Positions 36,921 through 46,887 of a DNA stretch of 64,000 nt are shown here, in pieces. The notes beneath the pieces were generated by a model, which made no database searches, was not told where the DNA came from, and saw only the letters and a program-made list of their open reading frames with translations. This DNA is from an uncultured Lachnospiraceae bacterium (GTDB taxonomy: Bacteria > Bacillota > Clostridia > Lachnospirales > Lachnospiraceae). A program made the position numbers and the translations under genes. Position 1 is the first letter of the stretch. Every line of letters starts with the position of its first letter. The stretch covers positions 1 to 64,000 of the forward strand of contig CAOKWI010000001.1 of assembly GCA_948473115.1 (NCBI GenBank). Direction: 5' to 3'.

Positions 36921-39500
36921 ATGAGATTTATTTTTACGGAAAAGAATTTTTATCTGGAGGAAGGCGATACGCTTTCCGGGGATTTGCAGGCGTGGCAGGA
37001 GGAATTTAAGAAGGATAAGGAATACGCATGGTATTTGCTGGGGCTGAAGGGCTGTCCTCCGGATGCGGATATATCCATGCGCTTTCTGTGCCGGGTGGCG
37101 GAAGCATATTTCAGATGCCTGACATCGCTGCCGGAACTGGAGCTTTCCAGGGAGAGGACTGAGGTACTTGCGGATAGGGACACTGTAGCCGGTCTGGAGG
37201 CGGCGGTTCCCTTTGTGATCGGTGCCGAGTACCTGGACGGAAAGTGGATCTGCAATGCATTTTCCGGCCTGCATACGATTTTTCAAAGGGAGATTGCGGC
37301 TTACACGGGTACAGTGGCGATGTATCTGGCAGAGCAGAGCCAGCAGCTGCGCGTGCCGGAGCGTATTTTCTTCCATCTGGTGGAGAACAGTAAGGAAGAG
37401 GAATTTCCCTTTGCCTTTCTTGCAACCTATGCGACGAAGGATAAGGAAGGTAAGATTAACCACATGCCTCTGCAGTATGCGCTGGTGGAGTATCAGGGTG
37501 AACGGGAAAAGCTGTTAAAGCTTTTATCCTGCCTCAACAGAGCCGCGGAAGGATCCGGCTTTGTCCGGGAGGCAGTGGAGAGCGGGGAAATGTTTCACCC
37601 CCTGAGGCTTACGTCCCAGGAAGCTTATCAGTTCTTAAAAGAGATTCCCGTGATTGAAGAGGCGGGTATCCTGTGTCGTATCCCCAACTGGTGGAAAAGG
37701 CGGGCGGCAATGGTCAGCATGAATGTGTCCCTGGGAGATGAGAAGCCGTCTTTCCTGGGATTTGATGCTGTTTTGTCCATGACTCCCCATCTGGAGGTGG
37801 ACGGAACGCCGCTGGCCAGAGAAGACATCGAGCTTCTCCTGAAGCAGACGGAAGGCCTGGCATTTTTAAAAGGAAAATGGATCGAAGTAGACCACGGAAG
37901 GCTGGAACAGCTGCTAAAGGAGATGGACGAGCCAGGGGAAGGCATGACCTTCCTGCAGGCATTAAGGCAAATGCCGGCGGATACGCTGCCGGAGGACGAG
38001 GGAGTCATCATTTCCAACGGAAAGTGGCTTACAGAACTTTTGCAAAAGCTGCGTAAGCCGGAGACCATGCGCAAGGTCAGGGTTCCGGCCACTGTTCATG
38101 CAGAATTAAGGCCTTACCAGAAAAACGGCTTCACCTGGCTGAATTACATGAATGAGCTGGGCTTTGGCGCCTGTCTGGCGGACGATATGGGCCTGGGAAA
38201 AACTCTTCAGGTTCTTTGTTTTTTGGAAAAGCTTCGGAAGGGGGGCGGGCGGAAGCGGGTGCTCCTGATCGTTCCGGCATCCCTGCTGGGCAACTGGAAA
38301 CGGGAAGCGGAGAAATTCGTTCCGGACATGCCGGTCCATATCCTTCATGGCGGTGCGGCAGCGCTGGCGGAAGAGTTAAAGGAAAAGGAGTCGTTTCTGT
38401 TTATCACTACCTATGGAATGACGGTGAGAGTAAAGGAACTTGCGGAGCAGACCTGGGACTGTCTGATTCTGGACGAGGCACAGGCGATCAAGAACCCGTC
38501 GACAAAGCAGACCCATGCGATCAAGAAAATTCCCTCCCGGATGCGGCTTGCCATGACGGGAACACCCATTGAGAACGACCTGACAAACCTCTGGTCCATT
38601 TATGATTTTATTGATAAGGGGCTCTTGGGCGGCTTTGGGGAGTTTAAGGAATACGCGAAAAAGCTGGCAAAGGAGCCGGAGGAATACGCGCGCTTAAAAT
38701 CTGCAATCTCCCCTTTTATGCTGCGGCGCCTGAAGACGGACAAGAGGGTGATTACTGACCTGCCGGATAAGGTGGAGACCGTGGATTATGTGAGCCTGAG
38801 CAAGAAGCAGATTGTGCTTTACCGCAAGCTGGTGGCGGAACTGGAGGAGAAGCTGGAAACCCTGGACGGTTTTGAAAGGTGCGGGCTGATCCTGGGGGCG
38901 CTGACCCGTCTGAAGCAGATCTGCAATCATCCGGATCAGTATCTGGGACAGGAGCAATTTGCGCCGGAGGAAAGCGGAAAATGGGAGATGCTGAAAACCA
39001 TCTGTGCCACGATTTATGAGAAGCGGGAGCGAGTCCTGGTCTTTACGCAGTTTAAGGAGATGACGGAGCCATTGTCGGCATTTCTGGAGACGATTTTTCA
39101 AAAGAAAGGCTTTGTGCTCCATGGCGGAACGCCGGTGAAAAGGAGAAGCCAGATAGTGGAAGCGTTTAACGGGGAGGAATATATTCCTTATATGGTGCTG
39201 TCCGTCAAGGCGGGCGGAACCGGATTAAATCTCACAAGCGCCAATCATGTGATTCATTTTGACCGTTGGTGGAATCCGGCCGTGGAAAATCAGGCGACGG
39301 ACCGTGCATTCCGCATCGGACAGAAGCGGAATGTCTTTGTACATAAGCTTGTCTGTGAAAAGACCATTGAGGAAAAGATTGACCAGATGCTGAATTTCAA
39401 GAAGGAACTGGCAGAGAATGTCATCGGAGGAAGCGGAGAAAACTGGATCACGGATCTCAGCAATGAAGAACTGCTTTCGGTGCTGCGGCTTGACATATAA
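36921..39500 (+). CDS. SNF2-family DEAD/DEAH helicase (YwqA-like)
   Basis: 859 residues from ATG 36921 (SD GAGGA). An N-terminal region of about 400 residues precedes the two RecA-like domains: motif I DDMGLGKT from 421, motif II DEAQ at 518-521, then TGTPIENDLTNLWSIYDF, and the helicase C domain with VKAGGTGLNLT, HFDRWWNPAVE and QATDRAFRIGQ. Translocates on double-stranded DNA. The next gene encodes a SWIM zinc-finger protein, the same pairing as B. subtilis ywqA-ywqB; their joint role is unproven. Confidence 0.93.
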   Translation: MRFIFTEKNFYLEEGDTLSGDLQAWQEEFKKDKEYAWYLLGLKGCPPDADISMRFLCRVAEAYFRCLTSLPELELSRERTEVLADRDTVAGLEAAVPFVIGAEYLDGKWICNAFSGLHTIFQREIAAYTGTVAMYLAEQSQQLRVPERIFFHLVENSKEEEFPFAFLATYATKDKEGKINHMPLQYALVEYQGEREKLLKLLSCLNRAAEGSGFVREAVESGEMFHPLRLTSQEAYQFLKEIPVIEEAGILCRIPNWWKRRAAMVSMNVSLGDEKPSFLGFDAVLSMTPHLEVDGTPLAREDIELLLKQTEGLAFLKGKWIEVDHGRLEQLLKEMDEPGEGMTFLQALRQMPADTLPEDEGVIISNGKWLTELLQKLRKPETMRKVRVPATVHAELRPYQKNGFTWLNYMNELGFGACLADDMGLGKTLQVLCFLEKLRKGGGRKRVLLIVPASLLGNWKREAEKFVPDMPVHILHGGAAALAEELKEKESFLFITTYGMTVRVKELAEQTWDCLILDEAQAIKNPSTKQTHAIKKIPSRMRLAMTGTPIENDLTNLWSIYDFIDKGLLGGFGEFKEYAKKLAKEPEEYARLKSAISPFMLRRLKTDKRVITDLPDKVETVDYVSLSKKQIVLYRKLVAELEEKLETLDGFERCGLILGALTRLKQICNHPDQYLGQEQFAPEESGKWEMLKTICATIYEKRERVLVFTQFKEMTEPLSAFLETIFQKKGFVLHGGTPVKRRSQIVEAFNGEEYIPYMVLSVKAGGTGLNLTSANHVIHFDRWWNPAVENQATDRAFRIGQKRNVFVHKLVCEKTIEEKIDQMLNFKKELAENVIGGSGENWITDLSNEELLSVLRLDI

Positions 39501-39510
39501 GTGTGTAAAG

Positions 39511-39609
39511 AAATTCTAAGCGGCCCAAGAGGGGGCATAACCCACCTCTTTAGCACGCCCGCTAAGAATTTTTAAGTTACACGCTGAAAAACGCAAAAGC
39601 AGCGTTTTT
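39511..39609 (+). terminator. Long palindrome followed by hairpin with T-run
   Basis: AAATTCTAAGCGG (from 39511) pairs with CCGCTAAGAATTT (to about 39571), and a second hairpin AAAAACGC/GCGTTTTT spans 39587-39609. They end the helicase transcript; the first is also nearly symmetrical and could work in both directions. Confidence 0.65.
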
Positions 39610-39733
39610 CCTGGAACGAAATTCCATGGGATTAGTCTGTGTCGGGGGCATGGCGGAAAGTGTGTGAAGAAAATCTGATTGCCTGCGGCAGAGGCCGCTT
39701 CGCGAAGGTCTTTTACGGGGCAGGGAGGACGAT

Positions 39734-40456
39734 ATGAGCCGTTATTGGGAAGGGGCTGTTTATGAACAGCCATCAGAGGATAAAATCAGAAAAAATGCCG
39801 CTGATACAGTACAAAAGGAAAAGAAAAAGGGAAAGACCCTGTCGCCGGTCATTATAACCGGGAGGACCATTGCCAGGGAATGGTGGGGAAAGGCCTGGTG
39901 CGAAAATCTGGAGCGCTATGCGGATTATGAGAGCAGGCTTGACCGGGGGAAACGATATGTGAGAACCGGTGCGGTGATCGATCTGCAGATACAGAAGGGA
40001 AAGGTCAGCGCCAGGGTACAGGGTCGCAGAAAGGCTCCCTATAAGGTAGAGATCAAAATCAGTCCGCTTTCGGAGGAACGCTGCCAGAAAATCATTGCCT
40101 TGTGCGGAAATAAGATTCAGAACCTGGAGGCATTGATGGAGGGAAATTTCCCCGAGGATCTCAGGGAAGCCTTTTTGCAGCAGGGCGGCCTGTTTCCGGA
40201 GCCAAAGGAGATTGGCTTCAGCTGCAGCTGCCCTGACTGGGCGCTTATGTGTAAGCATGTGGCGGCTGTTTTATACGGGGTAGGTGCGCGTTTTGACGAA
40301 GACCCGCTGCTGTTTTTTGAACTCCGGGGGCTGGATGTGGGAAGACTGATTGACGTGACGCTGGCGGACCGGGTGGAGAAGATGCTGGAGAATGCGGACC
40401 GACCCAGCGAGCGGATTATCCAGGATGACAATTACCTGAAAATTTTCGGGTTATAA
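39734..40456 (+). CDS. SWIM zinc-finger protein (YwqB-like)
   Basis: 240 residues. The SWIM signature CxC..CxH is formed by Cys164, Cys166, Cys173 and His175 (SCSCPDWALMCKH). The basic N-terminal half contains GRTIAREWWGKAWCENLE, found in the family. Likely DNA- or protein-binding partner of the SNF2 helicase upstream. SD GCAGGGAGG precedes the ATG. Confidence 0.9.
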   Translation: MSRYWEGAVYEQPSEDKIRKNAADTVQKEKKKGKTLSPVIITGRTIAREWWGKAWCENLERYADYESRLDRGKRYVRTGAVIDLQIQKGKVSARVQGRRKAPYKVEIKISPLSEERCQKIIALCGNKIQNLEALMEGNFPEDLREAFLQQGGLFPEPKEIGFSCSCPDWALMCKHVAAVLYGVGARFDEDPLLFFELRGLDVGRLIDVTLADRVEKMLENADRPSERIIQDDNYLKIFGL

Positions 40457-40475
40457 TGTAAGGCATCAATACAAG

Positions 40476-40581
40476 ATTATACTGCATAACATTGAATGCT
40501 GCCTAATGTAATCATGCGATTGAAACAGTCAGCGTTATGCAGTCTGGTTTCACGGCAAGTGAAATCGTTAAGCAGTATAAA
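40476..40581. repeat. 106-bp MITE-like palindromic repeat, copy 2
   Basis: About 94% identical to 17850-17955 over the full length, with the same terminal and internal inverted arms. It follows the SWIM gene. From 40537 a frame of 43 codons opens inside it and runs on into single-copy DNA, without SD. Confidence 0.8.
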
Positions 40582-40713
40582 ATGCAGAAAAGTGATATTG
40601 CGGTCACACGCGGCGTTTCGGACTGGTATTTTGCTGCTGGCCTGGTTAAAGAACTGATCAATCGGTAATATTGAAATTGATGAAGTATGGAATCCGATGG
40701 AAGGAGGGAAAGG

Positions 40714-41622
40714 ATGAAAAAAATTCTCATTACCGGGAAAAACAGTTATCTGGGAAATGCGGTGGAACAATATATCCTTGACCGTCAGACAGGGCAGGGG
40801 GAAGGGGGTTGGGAGATGACCCGCATTTCGCTGCGGGATAACGAATGGGAGAAAGAATCCTTCTCCTGTTATGACTCGGTTCTTCATATGGCAGGTCTGG
40901 CACATGCAGATGTAGGAAAGGTATCGGAGGAGACAAAAGCGCTGTACGATCAGGTCAATCGCGACCTGACCCTGCAGGTAGCGCAGAAGGCAAAGGCGGA
41001 TGGCGTAAAACAGTTTATTTATATGAGCAGTGTTATCGTATACGGTGACAGCGCCCCTGTGGGAAAACAAAAACATATTACGGCAGATACGCCGCCGGCT
41101 CCTGCAAATTTCTACGGCAACAGCAAATATCAGGCGGAGCAGCAGCTGAGGAAGCTGCAGACGGAGGATTTTCATGTCGCCGTTGTCAGGGCTCCCATGA
41201 TTTATGGGAAAGGCAGTAAGGGAAATTTTCCATTGTTGGTGAAGCTGGCGGCAAGGACGCCGGTATTTCCTGCCCTGGACAATCAGCGGAGTATGCTGTA
41301 TGTGGAGAACCTGGCGGAATTTCTGCGGCGTCTGATGGAGACAGGAAGGGGCGGAATTTTTTTCCCGCAGAATGCGGAGTATGTGAGAACGGATGAAATG
41401 GTCAGGCTCATCGGAAAAGCCATGGGGCGGAAAATACGGTTGTGGAGGGGGCTGAATCCTCTTGTAAAACTTGCTTCGAGGGCACCGGGAAGGATTGGCG
41501 GCTTGGCTGATAAAGCTTTCGGCTCCCTGACTGTGGACAAGGAACTGAGTAACCGGGAGATCACGGGATATCAGGTCTGTTCCCTGGAGGAGAGCATCAG
41601 GAGATCCTGTGCTCCGGTATAA
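40714..41622 (+). CDS. NAD-dependent epimerase/dehydratase (nucleotide sugar)
   Basis: 302 residues from ATG 40714 with SD AAGGAGGG (an earlier ATG at 40687 lacks one). Extended SDR: GKNSYLG glycine motif, LHMAGLAH, catalytic Tyr and Lys in YGNSK and Ser in MSSVIVYG. WbpV/GalE-like enzymes interconvert UDP-sugars for surface polysaccharides. First gene of the polysaccharide cluster. Confidence 0.85.
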   Translation: MKKILITGKNSYLGNAVEQYILDRQTGQGEGGWEMTRISLRDNEWEKESFSCYDSVLHMAGLAHADVGKVSEETKALYDQVNRDLTLQVAQKAKADGVKQFIYMSSVIVYGDSAPVGKQKHITADTPPAPANFYGNSKYQAEQQLRKLQTEDFHVAVVRAPMIYGKGSKGNFPLLVKLAARTPVFPALDNQRSMLYVENLAEFLRRLMETGRGGIFFPQNAEYVRTDEMVRLIGKAMGRKIRLWRGLNPLVKLASRAPGRIGGLADKAFGSLTVDKELSNREITGYQVCSLEESIRRSCAPV

Positions 41623-41697
41623 GCATATCCTGGGAAGCGGTGTAGCAATAGGAGGAAGCAGCGCAGGCAATGCCTGCAATATGCGGGGAATATAAGG

Positions 41698-42432
41698 ATG
41701 AAAATCAGTGTGGTCACGGTAGCGTATAACAGTGAAGAAGGGATAGGAAGGACTATAGAGTCTGTTTTGGGACAGACTTATCATGAGATTGAGTATCTGA
41801 TTATCGATGGAAAAAGCAGCGACCGCACGGTGGAGATTGCCGAAGGATATCGGGAGGCGCTGGAAGCTAGGGGGATTGTTTACCGGGTCATCAGCGAGCC
41901 GGACGGAGGCATTTATGATGCCATGAACAAGGGGATACGCCTGGCGGAGGGAGATGTGATCGGCCTGCTGAACAGCGAGGATACCTATGAGCCGGAGACC
42001 TTGGAGACAGTGGCAGAAACATTTGAACAGACAGGCTGCGAGCTGATGTTTGCAAATATCAGGATTCATAAGCCGGACGGAAACAGCTTTGTAAAAAAGG
42101 CGCGGCTGAGAAGGTTTCAGACTTCCCGTGACTGGAACCATCCCACGACCTTTGTACGGGCAGAAGTGTACAAGGCCAATCCCTTTCTCAATAGAGGGAT
42201 CCATGATGATTACGGCTTTTACCTGAAGATGAGACGCCAGGACAGACGGATTGTGACGGTGGACAAGGTACTGGCTAATTTCCGGATGGGCGGAGCCAGC
42301 AATAAAAAGAGCTGGAAGGCCGCCAGGAAGAGAATCAGGGACAGATATCAATACTGCTATCGGATTAACGGCTATAGCAGATGGTATCTGGCGGAGTGCA
42401 TAGCGATTGAGGCAGTGAAAATGCTGCTGTGA
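41698..42432 (+). CDS. Family 2 glycosyltransferase
   Basis: 244 residues, GT-A fold. SVVTVAYNSEEGI at the N-terminus, IIDGKSSDRT for nucleotide binding, DGGIYDAMNKGI and a DxD-like SED in LLNSEDTYE. WcaA-type transferase that adds a sugar to a growing glycan. Separated from the other polysaccharide genes by the accessory island. Confidence 0.9.
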   Translation: MKISVVTVAYNSEEGIGRTIESVLGQTYHEIEYLIIDGKSSDRTVEIAEGYREALEARGIVYRVISEPDGGIYDAMNKGIRLAEGDVIGLLNSEDTYEPETLETVAETFEQTGCELMFANIRIHKPDGNSFVKKARLRRFQTSRDWNHPTTFVRAEVYKANPFLNRGIHDDYGFYLKMRRQDRRIVTVDKVLANFRMGGASNKKSWKAARKRIRDRYQYCYRINGYSRWYLAECIAIEAVKMLL

Positions 42433-42559
42433 GAAGAGGTATGGTAGGTAAAAAAGGCTTCCCATGGGTATTGAGGACTTTGAAAGGATCCGTGTTTCAC
42501 CTACTTGAAGATGAACTTGCTGTTAATTCTTCGTGCGGTATATTGTATTTTTCGTACAG

Positions 42560-42742
42560 ATGGCATTCAATGTTTTTGTCCGCCAATCTCTCCGTGAAGG
42601 GCGGATTTCTTTTGACATTTCCCTCAACCAGCCCAACAGCGAAACGATTGCCGCCATGCTGGAGGCAGAAAGGATTGCGAAAGATCCGGCAGTAAAAGGG
42701 TATACCGATCTGGACGAACTGTTTGCAGACCTGAAAGCATGA
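42560..42742 (+). pseudogene. RelB/DinJ antitoxin, 5' end missing
   Basis: 60 codons from ATG 42560 (open from GTG 42533) match only the C-terminal two thirds of DinJ-type antitoxins: AFNVFVRQSLREG, then ETIAAMLEAERIAKDP and YTDLDELFADL. The N-terminal ribbon that binds DNA is absent; the sequence before it is unrelated. It overlaps the toxin gene by four bases as in intact modules. Confidence 0.85.
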
Positions 42743-43197
42743 AGAACGCAAAATATACCGTCAAGCCCACCACACAATTTAAGAAAGATTACAAAATGGC
42801 AATGAAGCGTGGGCTGGATATTAGGCTGTTGGAGGGCGTGATCGCCGACCGTGCCATGGGAATCCCCCTTCCGGAGAAAAACAGGGATCAAACCCTGTCC
42901 GGAAACTGGGCCGGACATCGTGAGTGCCATGTGTTGCCCGGCTGGCTGCTTATCTACCGCATTGACGATGATGTGCTGGTGTTGACCTTATCTCGGACTG
43001 GGGGCACAGCGATTTGCTTGGAAAATAAACTCTATCTGCCTTTGGCAATCTGTCGGTTCAAGTATTCCCTACGGGCAGGGGGGTGGGAGGAATGCCCTGG
43101 TGATTTTGTGAGGGTAACCGTATACAGGATTTACCGAGTGCATTTGTTTGGCAAAGTGGTTTCGCTACGAATTTCCCCAAACGACGCATACGGTTAA
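42739..43197 (+). pseudogene. YafQ-family toxin, frameshifted and lacking active-site residues
   Basis: 152 codons where about 92 are usual. Residues 1-88 match YafQ (KKDYKMAMKRGLDIRLLE, RECHVLPGWLLIYRIDDD, LTLSRTG). One base is missing near 42991, so the usual GTHSDL-type ending, with its catalytic His, is replaced by about 60 unrelated residues. Two other key residues also differ: Gln51 for His50 and Gly68 for Asp67 (E. coli numbering). Likely non-toxic. Confidence 0.85.
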
Positions 43198-43352
43198 CCA
43201 TATACGGTTATTTCGGCATGCTAAACATACAAGGTTAACCGTACACGGTTAATGTATGCGATTGTGTCGGACATATATGGGGTGTATTAAATTAGAATAT
43301 CAACCGTGCGAGGTTAATTTCTGGACGATCCGAAAGCCAACCGCGTAAGGTT
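43111..43352. repeat. Palindrome array 1 (AACCGTNNACGGTT family)
   Basis: Full sites at 43196-43209, 43237-43250, 43302-43315 and 43339-43352, plus a half site at 43115. No regulator gene lies here, but flanking sequence (GGGTAACCGTATACAGG, then GGGGAATCAGGAACAGTA) is shared with the later units. It appears to be a regulator unit whose gene was deleted. Confidence 0.8.
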
Positions 43353-43409
43353 AATGTTCGAGTTGGCGGAGATACCGGAAAAGTTTGACGGGGAATCAGG
43401 AACAGTACG

Positions 43410-43500
43410 ATGCTGCAGGAATTAGCGCGGGAAGCACTGATGATCTTTAAAGATAATAATTATTCTAACGAGATGGCGCTTGCTTATAGTAAAACTGCTT
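43410..43500 (+). pseudogene. Fragment of the JAMM-like gene
   Basis: Reads LQELAREALMIFKDN and then SNEMALAYS, matching the sequence around 47030-47105, in one uninterrupted frame. Similarity stops near 43495. It shows what the frame of the 46888 gene looked like before its frameshift. Confidence 0.7.
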
Positions 43501-43529
43501 TGTATATAAAATTGAATAACGTACATGCC

Positions 43530-43570
43530 AAAGGACATTTCATCTTTTATTCAGATGGATGTCCTTTTTT
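43530..43570 (+). terminator. Intrinsic terminator
   Basis: AAAGGACAT..CATCT pairs with AGATG.ATGTCC (43530-43545, 43552-43565) and is followed by six T. Confidence 0.8.
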
Positions 43571-43742
43571 CCTACCCATTTTAAGAGGAAGGAAATTCAC
43601 ATGGTTGCCCGGTATATATGTACGGTGGTTAGACTCTTTTGGGCGTCTTTTTTGAATGTTTCTAATTTCACACAATATAGTCATTGTGACACACTCTTTG
43701 TGTTAATCTGAAAACAACTGTTTTTGCTTTTGCTCAAAATAG

Positions 43743-43771
43743 TTGTAAATACTGCCGCTTTGCTCTGTAAT
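43743..43771 (+). promoter_or_regulatory. Promoter and operator-like hairpin of the AbiE genes
   Basis: TTGTAA (43743-43748), 17-base spacer, TGTAAT (43766-43771). An inverted repeat CCGCTTTG/CAAAGGCGG spans the -10 region, and another pair, CAACTATTTTG-like, lies just upstream. AbiEi antitoxins repress through such repeats. Confidence 0.5.
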
Positions 43772-43792
43772 AAAAACAAAGGCGGTGATAAA

Positions 43793-44557
43793 ATGGATTG
43801 ATATAAAGAGCTTGCGGCTATGTGCTGCTTTACGCGGGACGGACTTGCCAAACGGCTCGGCTCGGCCAGCGCGGCAGCCTGGCAGATACGAAAGTTTTTG
43901 GAAAAGGGGTATATTGAGCGGGTACGCCGTGATTTGTATGTGGATATAAGTTTGGAAACCGGTCAGCCGATTCCAAACCGTTTTCAGATTGCTTCCAGTG
44001 TGGCGGAGGATGCGTACGTTTCCTATCATAGTGCGTTTGAGTATTATGGCTATGCAAATCAGGTGTTTTATGAGGTGTATGTGGCAACAGGAAAACGGGT
44101 ACGGCCCTTTTCTTATGATGGGATTGATTATTGCCCAGTGAGCCATCGGGGAATAGAAGGTGTTGTGGAAATGGGAAATGGCGTCCGCGTGACTTCCTTA
44201 GAACGGACAGTAATTGATGGCGTTGTGGATTTTGAAAAAATTGGTGGACTTGAAGAGCTGCTGCGCTGTATGCTGCTCATTCCATCTCTTTCACCGGATC
44301 ATCTGCTTTCTTCCCTGGATTTATATCATTGCGGAAAACTTTATCAAAAAACAGGATATATCCTTGAAATGTTTCAAGAGAATTTTGGGCTGCCAGATTA
44401 CTTTTTTGATGAATGTGAGAAACATTTGCCGGATAGCAAAACATATTTCAGCGCCCAAAAGGATGGATTTGTGTTTCATAAGCGATGGCGGCTTTTTGCG
44501 CCGGAAAATTTAAGGGTACTGATTGATAAGGGAGTAAATGACTATGATGCAATATGA
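43793..44557 (+). pseudogene. AbiEi-type antitoxin with early stop codon
   Basis: The start with a good SD is ATG 43793, but codon 3 is TGA (43799), probably changed from TGG. The frame then runs open for 245 residues from ATG 43820. Winged-HTH (FTRDGLAKRLGSASAAAWQI) plus the AbiEi C-terminal domain (VTSLERTVIDGV). In AbiE (type IV TA) it represses the operon and counters the nucleotidyltransferase AbiEii. Re-start at 43820 could still give a nearly complete protein. Confidence 0.75.
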
Positions 44558-45391
44558 CCGGATTACAGTTGGACAGCAGGCGAAGGAACTTGGGTTTGTA
44601 CGCGATACTTTAGAAAATGTATGCCGGCTTGCGGAGGTTTTGGTTTTTATGGAAAAAGACCCGCTGTTGTCAGACAGCCTTGCGCTCAAGGGCGGAACGG
44701 CAATCAACCTTACGATTTTTGACCTGCCTCGGCTTTCGGTTGATATAGACCTTGATTTTTCAAAAGAGGTTGAACGTGAGACTATGCTGGAGGAATGAAG
44801 GATAATCTGAAAATCGAGATCAATTATATGCTTCGCGCACATGTTCTTTCTGTGTCCAGAAGGCGGGTAAACCTGCCCTGGCAGAAAGACCCTCTTACTG
44901 TATTAAGTATTGATCCCCTTGAAATTTCTGGTACTAAGATCGTGGCACTTTTAAGCCGAACCGCAGCCAGGGATTTATATGATATTTTCAATCTGCAAAA
45001 ATACGGATTGTTTGACGAAAGCGAAGAACCGCTGTTACGCAAGTGCGTTGTATTTTACAGCGCTATTGCGGCAGAGAAAGCGCCGGAATGTTTTTCTTTC
45101 AATCATATCATACAGCTTGCCCCGAAGAGGATTAAAACAGAATTGATTCCGGTTCTGCGCCGTGGGGAACATTTTGACCTGGAACTTGCACAGAAAAGGA
45201 CGATGGAATATTTGGAAAGTTTTCTGTTTCCTGAGAACAGCAGAGAACTTGAATTCTGGCAGTCATTTAATAATCAGGAGTACCGGCCTGATCTGCTGTT
45301 TTCTGATGATGAATTTCTGAATAGAGTCAAACGGCATCCTATGGCGCTTTGGAAATGTGTCGGCAGAGAAAAGAGTGATCCAAAGAATTAA
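44538..45391 (+). pseudogene. AbiEii-type nucleotidyltransferase toxin, internally deleted
   Basis: The first part (86 residues) has LALKGGTAINL and SVDIDLDFS, the AbiEii nucleotide-binding motifs, and stops at 44798. A second frame from 44795 (198 residues) continues the protein at DNLKIEINYMLRAH. About 50 residues that join them in intact homologues are missing, and the frame is shifted at the junction, giving an ATGA overlap. The toxin is probably inactive unless the two parts assemble. Confidence 0.8.
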
Positions 45392-45630
45392 TAATGCATA
45401 AAACCATAAAAGAGTTGTCTGATACAGCAGCTACTTTTTGGACTTCCCATCGTACCATTACCAGAAGGCAATGGCCGGATTCAACGGCTTTATTGTCAGC
45501 ATACCGGGGAACCGGAAACAGCATGAAATTGTATTGGCAGATCCATCCGGCTGTATGCGATGTTGTCTTGTGGAAAAAGCCCCGATAATTTTGTGAGGGT
45601 AACCGTATACAGGGTTTGCCGTGTGTGTCG

Positions 45631-46122
45631 TGCCCGAAGTAATTCCGCACATTGTAAAAGATGTTCTTACTGGATGCAGATCCACCGGGGAAGTAGTGGA
45701 GGTATTTCAGCTGCTCCCGGATCCGCCCGTAGGAAGAATCGGCCGATACCCCGGAAATGGATTTGGATCGGTTTATGTTCTGTAAGGCATTGGTGATGGT
45801 TTGTACCGTATACAGATGGCAGAGGATCTCCTCCGTGGTGGATAACGCCAGCTTCTGCGATACCCAGGAGGCATCAGCTTTTTTGTCGGTAAAGACATAG
45901 AAGATATTTATGCTGGAGCATAATTTACCCGGTTTCAGGGAAGGAAAAACGCCGAAGCCCTGATTCGGCCTTGCTAAAAACACTTTGTGTCATTCTTTCC
46001 TGGCGGCACAGCTGTGGCTGTGTCAGGTCTTGCCGTATGCGTTCTTCTCTGAATCTCTTCATGGCGCTTAAGTAATTGCTATTCCTTAAGTAATCGTTAC
46101 TCTTTAAATAATAGTTATTCAT
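45631..46122 (-). pseudogene. Dual-HTH regulator, copy A (truncated, frameshifted)
   Basis: Same gene as 49418-50140. The start is ATG 46122 after AAAGGAG. An extra C near 45937 shifts the frame after FSFPETG, and the gene is cut at 45631, where the second HTH should begin; about 290 bases present in copy B are missing. Only the first HTH could be made. Confidence 0.85.
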
Positions 46123-46150
46123 AGTAAATCTCCTTTCAATTTTCACAATT

Positions 46151-46541
46151 AACCGTACACGGTTACATCATCACCATATGAGCGTATCAGATATTTTGAA
46201 GGAACGCCACCGGAGCCGTATGGACAAAATAAGATTGAGGATTTCATTTTCCATTCATTTTCCGCTGCCGATATTCCAGACGGAAAGTTGCAGGGGGAAA
46301 ATGTTTTCTGAGTTTTCTTTTGTGGTAAAACGTTCTTTGCTACAAATTCCCCAAAACCGCACATGCAGTTAACCATGCGCGGCTATCCCGGTATGCTAAT
46401 CACACAAGGTTAACCGAACACGGTTAATTATACACGGTTAATTTATACGATTGCTTCGGACATATATGGGTTATATTAAATTTGAATATCAACCGTGCAA
46501 GGTTAATTCCTGGATGATCCGAAAGTCAACCGCGTAAGGTT
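46151..46541. repeat. Palindrome array 2
   Basis: Sites at 46151-46164 (28 bases from the copy A start), 46371-46384, 46412-46425, 46491-46504 and 46528-46541. Between the first and second is a 150-base segment conserved in all three units. The stretch 46542-46887 has no gene; an extended -10 TGCTATAAT at 46758-46766 may serve the next gene. Confidence 0.85.
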
Positions 46542-46887
46542 AATGTCCGAGCTGGCGAAGACACCGGAAAAGTTTGACGGGGAATCAGGAACAGTATGGG
46601 ATTGTATTGGCAGGTAAAAGGTGGACGTCTGAACAGTGCGGACAGTGCGAATTTGGTATGACAATAACCAGAATCCGTTGAGAAAGCAGTAGTAAAAGCA
46701 ACGTAGTGAATGGAGGTTGAATGGAAACAGAAAAAAGGTGTAATTTTGAATGCTTTCTGCTATAATACAAGTGAGTAAATGAGTTGGGAAAGCAGGGTTG
46801 ATACCAATGGATATTTCGGATAAACCGATAATTCAGAATCCTTGGGAATGGTGAAGAAACACGGTAAAAAGAGAGGGGGGATTAGAA

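Noticed and set aside
40537..40668. 43-codon frame starting inside the 106-bp repeat
   Set aside because: No SD; in copy 1 the same start meets a stop after 16 codons, so it is a chance extension.
40477..42465. 662-codon open frame on the minus strand
   Set aside because: It is antisense to the epimerase and glycosyltransferase genes, whose protein motifs are clear; no SD and no family-like sequence.
45394..45588. 64-codon frame after the AbiE genes
   Set aside because: Lies mostly in the repeated flank shared by all units and has no SD or family resemblance.
46178..46372. Conserved small frame (starts MSVSDILKERHRSRMDK) in all three regulator units
   Set aside because: No SD, overlaps the promoter side of the regulator, and its end differs in each copy; sequence conservation is explained by duplication.
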